A stretch of 64,000 nt of DNA from the NCBI RefSeq assembly GCF_000420485.1, contig NZ_ATVA01000015.1:248001-312000 (forward strand), in the 5' to 3' direction. Below are positions 10,112 through 16,973 of this stretch, piece after piece. How positions within the stretch are numbered: position 1 is the first letter of the stretch; each line of letters begins with the position of its first letter. Made by a program: the position numbers and the translations under genes. Source of the stretch: Paucidesulfovibrio longus DSM 6739. GTDB lineage: Bacteria; Desulfobacterota; Desulfovibrionia; Desulfovibrionales; Desulfovibrionaceae. Under the pieces are notes generated by a model, which worked only from the letters and a program-made list of their open reading frames with translations, did not search any database and was not told where the DNA came from.

Positions 10112-10179
10112 CTCATACCGAAGCATGAACGGAATTCATACTTGCGCCGTATACCAATCCGCGAGCCGTTCCGTATCTT
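10112..10179 (+). promoter_or_regulatory. Conserved promoter/operator block before PEP-CTERM gene 2
   Basis: CTCATACC (10112), AAG, GGAATTCA (10131), ATACCA (10151) and TATCTT (10174) repeat the pattern seen before gene 1. The distance to the start codon also matches, at 77 against 80 bases. The first three spacings are exactly the same, which argues for a shared regulator. Confidence 0.6.
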
Positions 10180-10215
10180 AGAATCAACAAGAACGTCTCA
10201 ACGGAGGGAGATTCC

Positions 10216-10806
10216 ATGCGTACCCTGATCACCGCCATCGCCCTGACCGCCCTGCTGGCCTTTGCCGGCACTGCCCAGGCATCCTATTTCCCCGGCTACA
10301 GCATCAACACCCTGGAAAGCTACCTGAACGGCCAGGGCGGGTTCGACGCCGCCGACTACGCCGCCTACACGGGCGACCTTTCCGGCTCCTGGACCGTGAC
10401 GGCCATCGCCTTCGAGGCCGGAAACACCAATGAACTGCTCCAGAACGGCTCGCTGCTCTTCAGCACCGCCGACACCAGCAGCTTCGGAAACTTCGTGAGC
10501 AACGTGGACTTCGGCAGCTCCCTGTTCAACGACGTCACCACCAGCACCAGCTTCAACGTGCTCGGCAGCACCGCCACGCGGGCCTACGTGCTCAACGACG
10601 CCTGGACCATCCCCGGCCTGAACCTGACCCTGGACGCGGGCACCCTGATCCTCGGCTTCAACGACAACGGCTCCAGCGACGGCGACTTCGACGACATGAT
10701 CCTGGCCGCCACTCCGACCAGCGCCACCCCGATCCCCGGCGCGGCCTGGCTGCTCGGCTCCGGCCTGCTCGGCCTGATCGGCCTGCGCCGCCGCATCAGC
10801 AACTGA
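10216..10806 (+). CDS. Secreted PEP-CTERM/VPxxP-CTERM-type protein 2
   Basis: A 196-residue exported protein of unknown function. A signal peptide (MRTLITAIALTALLAFAGTA, then QAS) is followed by an Asn/Ser/Gly/Asp-rich body with aromatic residues. The C-terminal sorting signal TPIPGAAW, a Leu/Gly helix and GLRRRISN is almost the same as in the preceding gene. A strong GGAGGGAG site lies before the ATG. The stretch FNDNGSSDGDFDDM is acidic and could bind calcium, which is inference. It is followed by a strong terminator. Together with gene 1 it looks like a pair of surface or matrix proteins controlled by the nearby c-di-GMP-type regulator. Confidence 0.88.
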   Translation: MRTLITAIALTALLAFAGTAQASYFPGYSINTLESYLNGQGGFDAADYAAYTGDLSGSWTVTAIAFEAGNTNELLQNGSLLFSTADTSSFGNFVSNVDFGSSLFNDVTTSTSFNVLGSTATRAYVLNDAWTIPGLNLTLDAGTLILGFNDNGSSDGDFDDMILAATPTSATPIPGAAWLLGSGLLGLIGLRRRISN

Positions 10807-10832
10807 TTCTTCTCCCTCCTCCCGTTGAATGC

Positions 10833-10864
10833 AAAAGGGCGGCTCCCGAAAGAGCCGCCCTTTT
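10833..10864. terminator. Bidirectional terminator between convergent genes
   Basis: A 13-bp perfect stem (AAAAGGGCGGCTC with GAGCCGCCCTTTT) has a 6-base loop. A-run and T-run flanks can serve both the PEP-CTERM gene and the opposing HEAT-repeat gene. Confidence 0.85.
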
Positions 10865-10903
10865 TACGTCCGACCGACGCCGCTGAAGCCGCAAGCCATG
10901 CGC

Positions 10904-11599
10904 TCAGGCCGGGCCGATGCGCTCCAGGGCTTCGCGGGCCAGTTGTCCCACATTCGTCGTTTCCAACGTCCCTTCCCGGAAAAGGCGCACCTCGGCTGGA
11001 TCGCTCTCCAGCGCCAGCAGCCCTTCCCGCGCGGAGTCCGCGCCGAGCAGCCCCAGGGTCCAGGCGGCCAGCCCGCGGTTTGGCCCGTCCGTCTCGTTCA
11101 ATGCCGCGACGAGAAAACGCTCGGCCTTGCGGACCAGCTCCGGCCTGGCCGAGGCCAGCCGTCCCAGCCCCCAGAAAACGCCGCGCCGCAATTCCGGATG
11201 GTCGAGAAAGTTGCCGTCGCAGTCCGACTCGCAATAAATGTAGGAAGCAAGGATGGTGTGGTATTCCCGGGCCAGCCCGGCATTGTTCGCCATGGCTTCG
11301 GCCATGGCCTCCGGAATGCCCCAGCCGAGATTCCCGGATTCCTCGTTCAGGTACCACATCAGCGTGCGCATGAGCACGCGGGCGGATTCCATGGACGATT
11401 CGGCCATGCGCGCCACAACGCGGCCCAGGGCCACTGCGGCGCGCCAGCGGACCGATTCGTCCCGGTCCAGGCGCAGGGAGAGCAGCGGACCCGTAACCTG
11501 CCGTTCCGGCAAATCCACGAACTCCTCCAGCCGCGTTTCCCAATCGTCCGCAGCCAGTGCGTCACGCATTCCGCCCTTGAGCGCCCTGAATCTCGCCAT
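10904..11599 (-). CDS. HEAT-repeat protein
   Basis: A 231-residue soluble protein built of alpha-helical pairs typical of HEAT/PBS-lyase repeats, for example VRWRAAVALGRVVARM, LRRGVFWGLGRLAS and NRGLAAWTLGLLGADSA. Such folds are usually scaffolds or enzyme-partner platforms; no catalytic motif is seen. Two Cys (YCESDCDG) lie in one loop. It is the last gene of a tight four-gene operon, 9 bases after the TPR gene. Function unknown. Confidence 0.8.
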   Translation of the reverse strand: MARFRALKGGMRDALAADDWETRLEEFVDLPERQVTGPLLSLRLDRDESVRWRAAVALGRVVARMAESSMESARVLMRTLMWYLNEESGNLGWGIPEAMAEAMANNAGLAREYHTILASYIYCESDCDGNFLDHPELRRGVFWGLGRLASARPELVRKAERFLVAALNETDGPNRGLAAWTLGLLGADSAREGLLALESDPAEVRLFREGTLETTNVGQLAREALERIGPA

Positions 11600-11608
11600 G
11601 CCGTCTCC

Positions 11609-12238
11609 CTAGTTCGCGTTCTCCTCGATCTCCTTCAAAAAGGCTTCCGGCACTTCGTATCCGGTTTCCTGAGCCTTGGCCACGCACTCCTTGGCGCGAG
11701 CCCAGTCGCCCTTCTCGGCGCTGACCAGGGCCAGGTTGTTCCAGGCCGGGCCGAACATGGGCTCGATGCTCACGGCCGCTTCCAGCGCCTTGGCGGACTC
11801 TTCGAGGTCGCCGACGGTAAAGTAGGCGCTGCCCAGAGTGGCCAGGGCCTGGACGAACTTGTTGTCGTACTTGATGGCGCGCTTGAGGGACTGGATGGCC
11901 TTGTCCGCCTCGCCGAGCTGGAGCTGGCAGAAGCCGATGTTGCCCCAGGGCACGGCGAAGAAGGGGCGCTGCTGCGTGGCCTGAACGTTGTAGGTCAGGC
12001 AGGTCTTCAGGTCGCCGCGCTGCATGGCGATGCCGCCGAGCTGCACGTAGGCCTCGGCCAGCTTGGGGGAGTTGGCCACGGCCTCGCGGAAGCAGCGCTC
12101 CGCTTCCATGAAGTCGCGCTTGGAAAGATAGGCCACGCCGAGGTTGTAGAGCGTGTTGCCGCACTCGCGGTTCACGGCCAGCTTGGCCTTGAGGTCCGCG
12201 ATATAATCATCGATGTTGTCGAACTGCTGCTCAGTCAT
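11609..12238 (-). CDS. Tetratricopeptide-repeat protein
   Basis: A 209-residue soluble protein with about five TPR units, for example LYNLGVAYLSKRDFMEAERC and WNNLALVSAEKGDWARAKEC. It is probably a protein-interaction scaffold. The start at 12238 (MTEQQFDN) is chosen because GAGAGG lies 6 bases upstream; an ATG two codons earlier overlaps that site. It lies 17 bases after the preceding small gene and 9 bases before the HEAT gene, so the set is one transcript. No signal peptide is seen. Confidence 0.88.
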   Translation of the reverse strand: MTEQQFDNIDDYIADLKAKLAVNRECGNTLYNLGVAYLSKRDFMEAERCFREAVANSPKLAEAYVQLGGIAMQRGDLKTCLTYNVQATQQRPFFAVPWGNIGFCQLQLGEADKAIQSLKRAIKYDNKFVQALATLGSAYFTVGDLEESAKALEAAVSIEPMFGPAWNNLALVSAEKGDWARAKECVAKAQETGYEVPEAFLKEIEENAN

Positions 12239-12255
12239 CTGCATCCTCTCGAAAG

Positions 12256-12603
12256 TTATAATTTCATGCCCCTGTCCTGCAGGAGCTTGGCGTACCATTG
12301 GCAAAACTCGAAAAGGGGCCGCACGCGGTCCGGAATGGTCACCAGGGTGACGTTGAATTCCGAAATGAGGTCCACGTAATCCTGTTCCGGCTGCCGACCC
12401 AGCGACTTGATGAACATGTTGGTCAATTCGTGCGCCGTGTGCCCGGTGATGTCCCGCCGGATGTCGATGGGGTCGAAGGGCTTGGCGAACGGATCCCAGG
12501 CCTCGTAGCCGATCCTGTCCACGAACTTGCGCCGCCGGGGCGACATCTTGTCGTATATGGCCCGTTTCTGGGCCTCGAAATCATCGCGGCTCGGTTCGCT
12601 CAT
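12256..12603 (-). CDS. Conserved-looking small protein, unknown function
   Basis: A 115-residue soluble protein beginning MSEPSRDDFEAQKRAIYDKM, which I do not recognise. It is charged, mostly helical in character, and holds a single Cys in the segment FEFCQWYAKLL. The start at 12603 lies 2 bases after the stop of the YkgJ-family gene, which implies translational coupling. Codon use matches the neighbours, so it is a real gene of the operon. Confidence 0.75.
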   Translation of the reverse strand: MSEPSRDDFEAQKRAIYDKMSPRRRKFVDRIGYEAWDPFAKPFDPIDIRRDITGHTAHELTNMFIKSLGRQPEQDYVDLISEFNVTLVTIPDRVRPLFEFCQWYAKLLQDRGMKL

Positions 12604-12605
12604 GC

Positions 12606-13418
12606 CTATTCTCCGTCGTCCGGTCCCTTGCCGAGCACGAGGCTGAAGGACTTGTCCTTGCAAGAGGCGCAGGCGGACTCGTCCTTGTCGCAGCTGCCGC
12701 AGGCCTCGGAGGCTTCCTTCATGGTCGGGATGGTCGGCGCCGCGGTCTCGGCCTTGGCCGCTTCGGACTTCCCGGCAACGCCGAGGTAGGTCTCGTCGTA
12801 CTCCGTGAGCAGCGCCAGGGAAGGCGGAACCAGCACCGTGCCGAGATCCTTGTAGCGCGAGCCGATGGCCACGCTGATGTCGTTGCTGAGGTTCATCAGC
12901 GAATCCTGGAGCTTTTCCACGTGCACCGTGGGGTAGGCCTTGCCGGGCTCGAAGCCGGAACGCCCACAGGTATGCGGCTCGCCGTTGATGTTCATGGGCA
13001 CGCCGTAGAGGCGGCAGGTCAGGGGGCGATGTTCATAGAGCACGCAGAGATCGTCGTCTCCCAGCAGGGGGCAGCGGACCTTGGCAGCGGCTATCTTCCG
13101 GAGAATCTCCGCCGTGGGCAGACCGTCCTGGCTGGCGCGGTAGGCCCGGCGCTTGAGCCGATGGACTTCCCGGTCGGCGTCGTCCGCCCGGTCGAGCACG
13201 CTGCTGCGCTCCATGCCGGAAAATTTCTTGTTGAAATGGTGGTTGATGTAGAGCGCCTCGATGAGGGAGAGGTCGAACAGGGCGTAGCAGCAATCGCTGC
13301 ATCCCTGGCCGCAGCGCACCAGATCTCCGTGCTGCTCCTGAATCTTGGCGAATATTCCGTCCACTTGCCGGACGATATTTTCGTAGCGCTCGAAAAACGG
13401 GCTGAAGTCCAATGTCAT
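12606..13418 (-). CDS. YkgJ-family cysteine-cluster protein
   Basis: A 270-residue protein of the YkgJ/CxxCxxCC family, thought to bind zinc or an iron-sulfur cluster. It has the signature CGQGCSDCC near residue 38. Further cysteines follow in CPLLGDDDLCVLYEHRPLTC and HTCGRSGFE. A C-terminal extension carries an additional Cys-rich patch (ACGSCDKDESACASCKDKS), which could bind a second metal. AAGGAGATACGC precedes the ATG at 13418. It is the first gene of an operon with the small unknown, TPR and HEAT genes. The role is unknown, perhaps metalloprotein assembly, which is inference. Confidence 0.88.
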   Translation of the reverse strand: MTLDFSPFFERYENIVRQVDGIFAKIQEQHGDLVRCGQGCSDCCYALFDLSLIEALYINHHFNKKFSGMERSSVLDRADDADREVHRLKRRAYRASQDGLPTAEILRKIAAAKVRCPLLGDDDLCVLYEHRPLTCRLYGVPMNINGEPHTCGRSGFEPGKAYPTVHVEKLQDSLMNLSNDISVAIGSRYKDLGTVLVPPSLALLTEYDETYLGVAGKSEAAKAETAAPTIPTMKEASEACGSCDKDESACASCKDKSFSLVLGKGPDDGE

Positions 13419-13627
13419 GCGTATCTCCTTGCAGGGGCCTTGAAATCGATCATGCGGCGCGAAGCGCGACCCGGTCCGAGCCCGGACAGGGATGTATGTA
13501 ATGCTTTTCGTCGCTTCGTCAACCAGCGGCCCGACGGAAGCGGCACGAAGAATACAAAAAAAGCCGCTCAACGCTCCGGGCCCCGCGCGGCGGGATGCGC
13601 CCGGCCGTCTCCCGGCGGCGAAAGAAA

Positions 13628-13663
13628 GAGGCGGGAGTGATGGCAGTCCACCACTCCCGCCTC
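13628..13663 (-). terminator. Terminator of the ferredoxin gene
   Basis: A 12-bp perfect stem (GAGGCGGGAGTG with CACTCCCGCCTC) lies 20 bases after the ferredoxin stop. On the minus strand a pyrimidine/T-rich run follows. Confidence 0.75.
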
Positions 13664-13682
13664 AATCATGGAAATGGAACGA

Positions 13683-13871
13683 TTAGTCTTCCTCGATGGT
13701 GATGGCGTCCTGCTCGCAGACTTCCACGCAGGACTCGCAGCCCAGGCACTCTTCCATGTTCACGGGAACAGCCTTACCATCCTGAAGCTCGTAAACTTCA
13801 ACGGGGCAGACATCCACGCATTCGCCGTCGCCGACACACTTGTCAGTATCGACCGTAACAGTGTAACCCAT
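13683..13871 (-). CDS. Small ferredoxin, Desulfovibrio FdIII-like (Asp in cluster I motif)
   Basis: A 62-residue cytoplasmic electron carrier. The first motif is C-V-G-D-G-E-C-V-D-V-C-P, where Asp replaces the second Cys (CxxDxxCxxxCP). The second is a full CLGCESCVEVC. Seven cysteines plus the Asp match the 7-Fe/8-Fe ferredoxin III of Desulfovibrio africanus, in which that cluster can interconvert between 3Fe-4S and 4Fe-4S and take up other metals. The acidic tail ITIEED is typical. GGAGGAATTAAG precedes the ATG. It has its own terminator, so it is probably monocistronic and strongly expressed. Confidence 0.95.
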   Translation of the reverse strand: MGYTVTVDTDKCVGDGECVDVCPVEVYELQDGKAVPVNMEECLGCESCVEVCEQDAITIEED

Positions 13872-14193
13872 CTTAATTCCTCCGAGATCAGATTTTAGGG
13901 CAGATTCCGCCCGTCCAACCAAAAGTATTCGCCGCCCTCCCGGCCGCTTTTTCTTCCGCCGAACAAGACGGAAAGCAAGACCGTTTCGGACCACGAATTT
14001 GCAGATAGCCGCCCGTCACTGTCCTGTCAAGAAGAGAACCGCGACCAGCTCGGCTGATTCCCCGAAAACCCGCAACCAGCATGATAATGTTGACTTCCAT
14101 GGCAGGGTGCCTATCCTCTTCGTTCAGGATTCGGCTGCCGCGGCACTGACCTTCCCGCGCCGCCGACCCCACACTAAAAACATAAGGATCGCC
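13872..14193. other. Divergent intergenic region, ferredoxin/aminopeptidase
   Basis: About 320 bases without a gene. On the minus strand a TAAAAT hexamer lies about 24 bases before the ferredoxin ribosome site and is a candidate -10, but its -35 (TTGGAC or GTTGGA at 15-16 bases) is poor. The frame of the aminopeptidase stays open through part of the region but lacks a ribosome site there. I see no other structure. Confidence 0.4.
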
Positions 14194-15393
14194 ATGTTTA
14201 CCAAGCTGGAGCTGGAAAAATACGCCCGCACCCTCTGGTGGGGCCTGAGCACGGCCCGCACGGGCCAATTCAAGCCGGGCGAATTCGTGCTCGTGCGCTT
14301 CGACCTCGACGCCCTGCCCCTGGCCGAGACGCTCTTCGACCTGATCATCGAAAAGGGCCTCGTTCCCGTGCCGCGCATGAACCTCTCGCCGAACATGGAA
14401 GTCAGCTTCTACGGCAAAGGCTCGCAGGAGCAGATCTCGGCTGTGCCCGCGGGCGACGCCGAGTTCACCGGCAACCTCGCCGGGCTCATCTCGCTGATCG
14501 CCCCGGCCTCGCTGACCCACCTCAAGGGCGTGGACCCGTCCAAGATCGGCCGGGCGGCCGTGGCCCGCAAATTCCTGCGCGACATCATGGAGCAGCGGGA
14601 AATTTCCGGGGACTTCGGCTGGTCGCTCTGCGCCTGGCCCACCAAGGCCATGGCCGACGCCTCCGGCCTGAGCCTCGACGAATACGCGGAGCAGATCAGA
14701 AAGGCGTGCTTCCTGGCGGACGACGACCCCGCGGCCACCTGGGCGCGCGTGTTCGAGGACGCCCAGGAGGTCAAAGCCTGGCTCAACGGCATGGAGATCA
14801 AGAACCTGCGCATCGAGTCCGAACACACGGACCTGATCGTGGACCCCGGCCAGGACCGCCGCTGGCTCGGCGTCTCCGGCCACAACATCCCCAGCTTCGA
14901 GATATTCCTTTCGCCCGACTGGCGCGGCACCGAAGGCGTCTACTTCGCGGACCAGCCCTCGTTCCGCTCCGGCAACCTCGTGCGCGGCGTGCGCCTGGAG
15001 TTCAAGGAAGGCCGGGTGGTCCGCTCCGAAGCCGAGGAAGGCGCCGATTTCGTGGCCAAGCAGCTCGGCATGGACGAAGGCGCCTGCCGCCTGGGCGAAT
15101 TCTCGCTCACGGACCGCCGCTTCTCGCGCATCGACGCCTTCATGGCCAATACCCTCTTCGACGAGAACTTCGGCGGCGAGCACGGCAACTGCCACGTGGC
15201 CGTGGGCGCGTCCTACGCGGACACCTATGCGGGCGACCAGCGCGAACTGGACGCCGCCAAAAAGGCCGAGCTGGGCTTCAACGAGTCCGCCCTGCACTGG
15301 GATCTCGTGAACACCGAGAAAAAGACCGTCACCGCCGAACTCAAGAACGGCAAAAAGGTCGTCATCTACGACGACGGCGAATTCAAATACTAA
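14194..15393 (+). CDS. M29-family (thermophilic/AmpS-type) aminopeptidase
   Basis: A 399-residue cytoplasmic metallo-aminopeptidase of family M29, which removes N-terminal residues from peptides using two metal ions. Visible landmarks are the N-terminal domain (GEFVLVRFDLDALPLAE), NLRIESEHTDLIVDPG, and the C-terminal catalytic part with GHNIPSFEIFLSPD, GVYFADQPSFRSG and ENFGGEHGNCHVAVGASYAD. That last part supplies Glu/His metal ligands (the G-N-C-H-V-A-V-G block). The length matches the family. The ATG at 14194 has AAGGAT upstream. It is followed after 11 bases by an exported protein gene and probably shares its transcript. Confidence 0.92.
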   Translation: MFTKLELEKYARTLWWGLSTARTGQFKPGEFVLVRFDLDALPLAETLFDLIIEKGLVPVPRMNLSPNMEVSFYGKGSQEQISAVPAGDAEFTGNLAGLISLIAPASLTHLKGVDPSKIGRAAVARKFLRDIMEQREISGDFGWSLCAWPTKAMADASGLSLDEYAEQIRKACFLADDDPAATWARVFEDAQEVKAWLNGMEIKNLRIESEHTDLIVDPGQDRRWLGVSGHNIPSFEIFLSPDWRGTEGVYFADQPSFRSGNLVRGVRLEFKEGRVVRSEAEEGADFVAKQLGMDEGACRLGEFSLTDRRFSRIDAFMANTLFDENFGGEHGNCHVAVGASYADTYAGDQRELDAAKKAELGFNESALHWDLVNTEKKTVTAELKNGKKVVIYDDGEFKY

Positions 15394-15404
15394 CGGAATC
15401 GGAC

Positions 15405-16211
15405 ATGAACAGAGCCGAGCATTCCGCGCAGCGATCCCCGCAGCGATCCCCGCAACGATCCCCGCAACGATCCGGGAGCGTCCTTCAGGGCGCTCCTGCT
15501 CTGTTTCCCGCGCCGAGCATGGCACGGCGGCCGTTGCGGGCGCTCGCGGCTCCGGCATTCCGCGTCCCGGCGCTCTTACCCATGGCGCTCCTGCCTTTGG
15601 CGATGCTGGCCCTGGCGCTCCTTGTCCTGGCCGGTTCCGCGTCGGCGCAATCCGCAGCGCCCGGAAAAGACGTGCCCGAAGACGTGCGGCAGCTCGCCGC
15701 GTTCATGGCCGAGGACATCTACCAGGAACTGGTGCTCTCCCAGTGGCAGCGGCAGAGCATGGAAATCTGCGGAGAGCCCGCCGAGCCGGGCGTGCTGCGC
15801 CATGCGGGCCTGTCCGTTTACGAGGGCGTGCGCTTCAAGGGCGGCAAGCCCCTTTCCGGCGTCTGGGCCGACCGCTACCGGGGCCGCGCCTGCGGGCGGG
15901 AACGGCAGTTCAACTTCCTCTTCACCGCGCAGGACGGAAAAGTGGTGATCCGGCACATGCTGCCCGGACGCACGGAATGCCCGCCCCGCCTCCAGATCGA
16001 CGCCATGAAGACCGCCCTGCCCCGCCTCAAAAAGCGCCACCCGCAATGCGAAACCTTCATTCCCGTGGACAGCGAAATCGAACACGCGCCCAAGCACGTC
16101 AACGACCCCTGGAGCGAAATCTGGGTCTTCGACGCCTGCGGCAAGCTCGCCGCCTCCCGCGTGACCTTCACCCCGGACGGACAGGGCGGGACGTACTTCA
16201 AGGTGGAATAG
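15405..16211 (+). CDS. Exported protein of unknown function with repeat-bearing N-terminus
   Basis: I do not recognise this protein (268 residues from the first ATG). The N-terminus contains SPQR repeats encoded by four 12-bp DNA units, then MARRPLRALAAPAFR and a long hydrophobic segment ending in SASAQS, a signal peptide. Translation could instead begin at the internal ATG 15519, which would give a normal signal peptide and place the repeat in the leader. The mature part has scattered cysteines (MEICGEP, RACGRERQ, RTECPP, HPQCETF, DACGKLA), consistent with disulfides in the periplasm. It reads as a globular domain of about 180 residues. It is terminated by a strong hairpin. Confidence 0.75.
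   Translation: MNRAEHSAQRSPQRSPQRSPQRSGSVLQGAPALFPAPSMARRPLRALAAPAFRVPALLPMALLPLAMLALALLVLAGSASAQSAAPGKDVPEDVRQLAAFMAEDIYQELVLSQWQRQSMEICGEPAEPGVLRHAGLSVYEGVRFKGGKPLSGVWADRYRGRACGRERQFNFLFTAQDGKVVIRHMLPGRTECPPRLQIDAMKTALPRLKKRHPQCETFIPVDSEIEHAPKHVNDPWSEIWVFDACGKLAASRVTFTPDGQGGTYFKVE
15427..15474 (+). repeat. Four 12-bp tandem repeats (VNTR-like)
   Basis: Units CGCAGCGATCCC (twice), CGCAACGATCCC and CGCAACGATCCG are contiguous. Because 12 is a multiple of 3, copy-number change keeps the reading frame and only changes the number of SPQR units. Confidence 0.9.
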
Positions 16212-16238
16212 GCACGGCACCATTCTTTTTAAGCATTA

Positions 16239-16268
16239 CGGGGCGGGAACCTTTCGGTTCCCGCCCCG
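16239..16268. terminator. Terminator between convergent genes
   Basis: A 13-bp perfect stem (CGGGGCGGGAACC with GGTTCCCGCCCCG) has a TTTC loop and CTTTTA after it. It ends the exported-protein gene and may also serve the opposing cytochrome operon. Confidence 0.85.
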
Positions 16269-16300
16269 CTTTTATGGAGTGTAACGGTGAGGAGGCGTTG

Positions 16301-16969
16301 TTACGGCTGCGACGAAGACGACGGAGTGACGTGCTCGATCTTCTGTGCGCGTTCCCAGTCCTCGACCTGGGCCTCGTCCTCGACCTCTTCCCAGCCCGTG
16401 AACATGGCCTGGACGTGGGCGGTGAGGGAATGTCCCGTGGTGGTCATGTAGACGTGCACCACGTAGAACATGAGGATCAGGAAGGCCCCGGCCACGTGCA
16501 GGTTGGCCACCACGCCGAGGCTGCTCAGGCCGATTTCGTTATAGTAGTAGTACAGCAGTCCCGTGGCGAGCATGATCGGGATGAGCACCGAAGCCAGTCC
16601 GAGGTAGGTCAGCCGCTGGAGCGGGTTGTGCTTGGCCTCGCGCTTCTTCTGCACGGGATGCGGCTCGCCCTTGAAGATGCCGAAGGCGTAGTAGCGCACG
16701 ACCACGAAGAGCCGCTTGGTGGTCGGGATGTACTGCTTCCATTCCCCGGTGGTCAGCAGCCAGAAGGCGATGAACACGTAGAGGATGACCCAGGAGATGC
16801 CGAAGGTGGCGTGCAGTTCCACGGCTTCTTCGAAGCCGAAGAGCGTGTACACGCCGTGGACCTCGAAGCCGGTCACGAGCAGCAGGGTGATCAGGATGGC
16901 CTGAACCCAGTGCCAGAACCGTTCGAACTTCGAATACAGATAGATGCGCTTCATGTTCAGTTGCGTCAT
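16301..16969 (-). CDS. Cytochrome b subunit (FdnI/thiosulfate-reductase type)
   Basis: A 222-residue integral membrane protein with four to five helices. It would exchange electrons between the quinone pool and periplasmic cytochrome. Histidines placed as heme b ligands are seen in FERFWHWVQA, AVELHATFG, VANLHVAGAF and YVVHVYM. The ATG at 16969 lies 4 bases after the stop of the octaheme cytochrome gene, whose end supplies GGAGGG as ribosome site. It is the last gene of the respiratory operon and its membrane anchor for electron entry. The hydrophilic tail ends in SSSSQP. Confidence 0.9.
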   Translation of the reverse strand: MTQLNMKRIYLYSKFERFWHWVQAILITLLLVTGFEVHGVYTLFGFEEAVELHATFGISWVILYVFIAFWLLTTGEWKQYIPTTKRLFVVVRYYAFGIFKGEPHPVQKKREAKHNPLQRLTYLGLASVLIPIMLATGLLYYYYNEIGLSSLGVVANLHVAGAFLILMFYVVHVYMTTTGHSLTAHVQAMFTGWEEVEDEAQVEDWERAQKIEHVTPSSSSQP

Positions 16970-16973
16970 GGCG

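Noticed and set aside
10131-10145. sigma54 promoter before PEP-CTERM gene 2 (GG...TTGC)
   Set aside because: The GG to GC spacing is 11 rather than 10, and the matching region of gene 1 lacks the GC, so the shared blocks are not a sigma54 element.
10829-12379. A 516-codon plus-strand frame across the HEAT and TPR genes
   Set aside because: Its translation has no domain character and lies opposite two recognisable repeat proteins with ribosome sites.
14238-15404. Arg/Pro-rich frame that runs into the exported-protein gene
   Set aside because: It is the shifted frame of the M29 aminopeptidase; the real gene starts at 15405 or 15519.
15427-15474. CRISPR-like repeat
   Set aside because: Units are 12 bp and contiguous without spacers, in coding phase; it is a tandem repeat. 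I found no CRISPR array elsewhere in the window.
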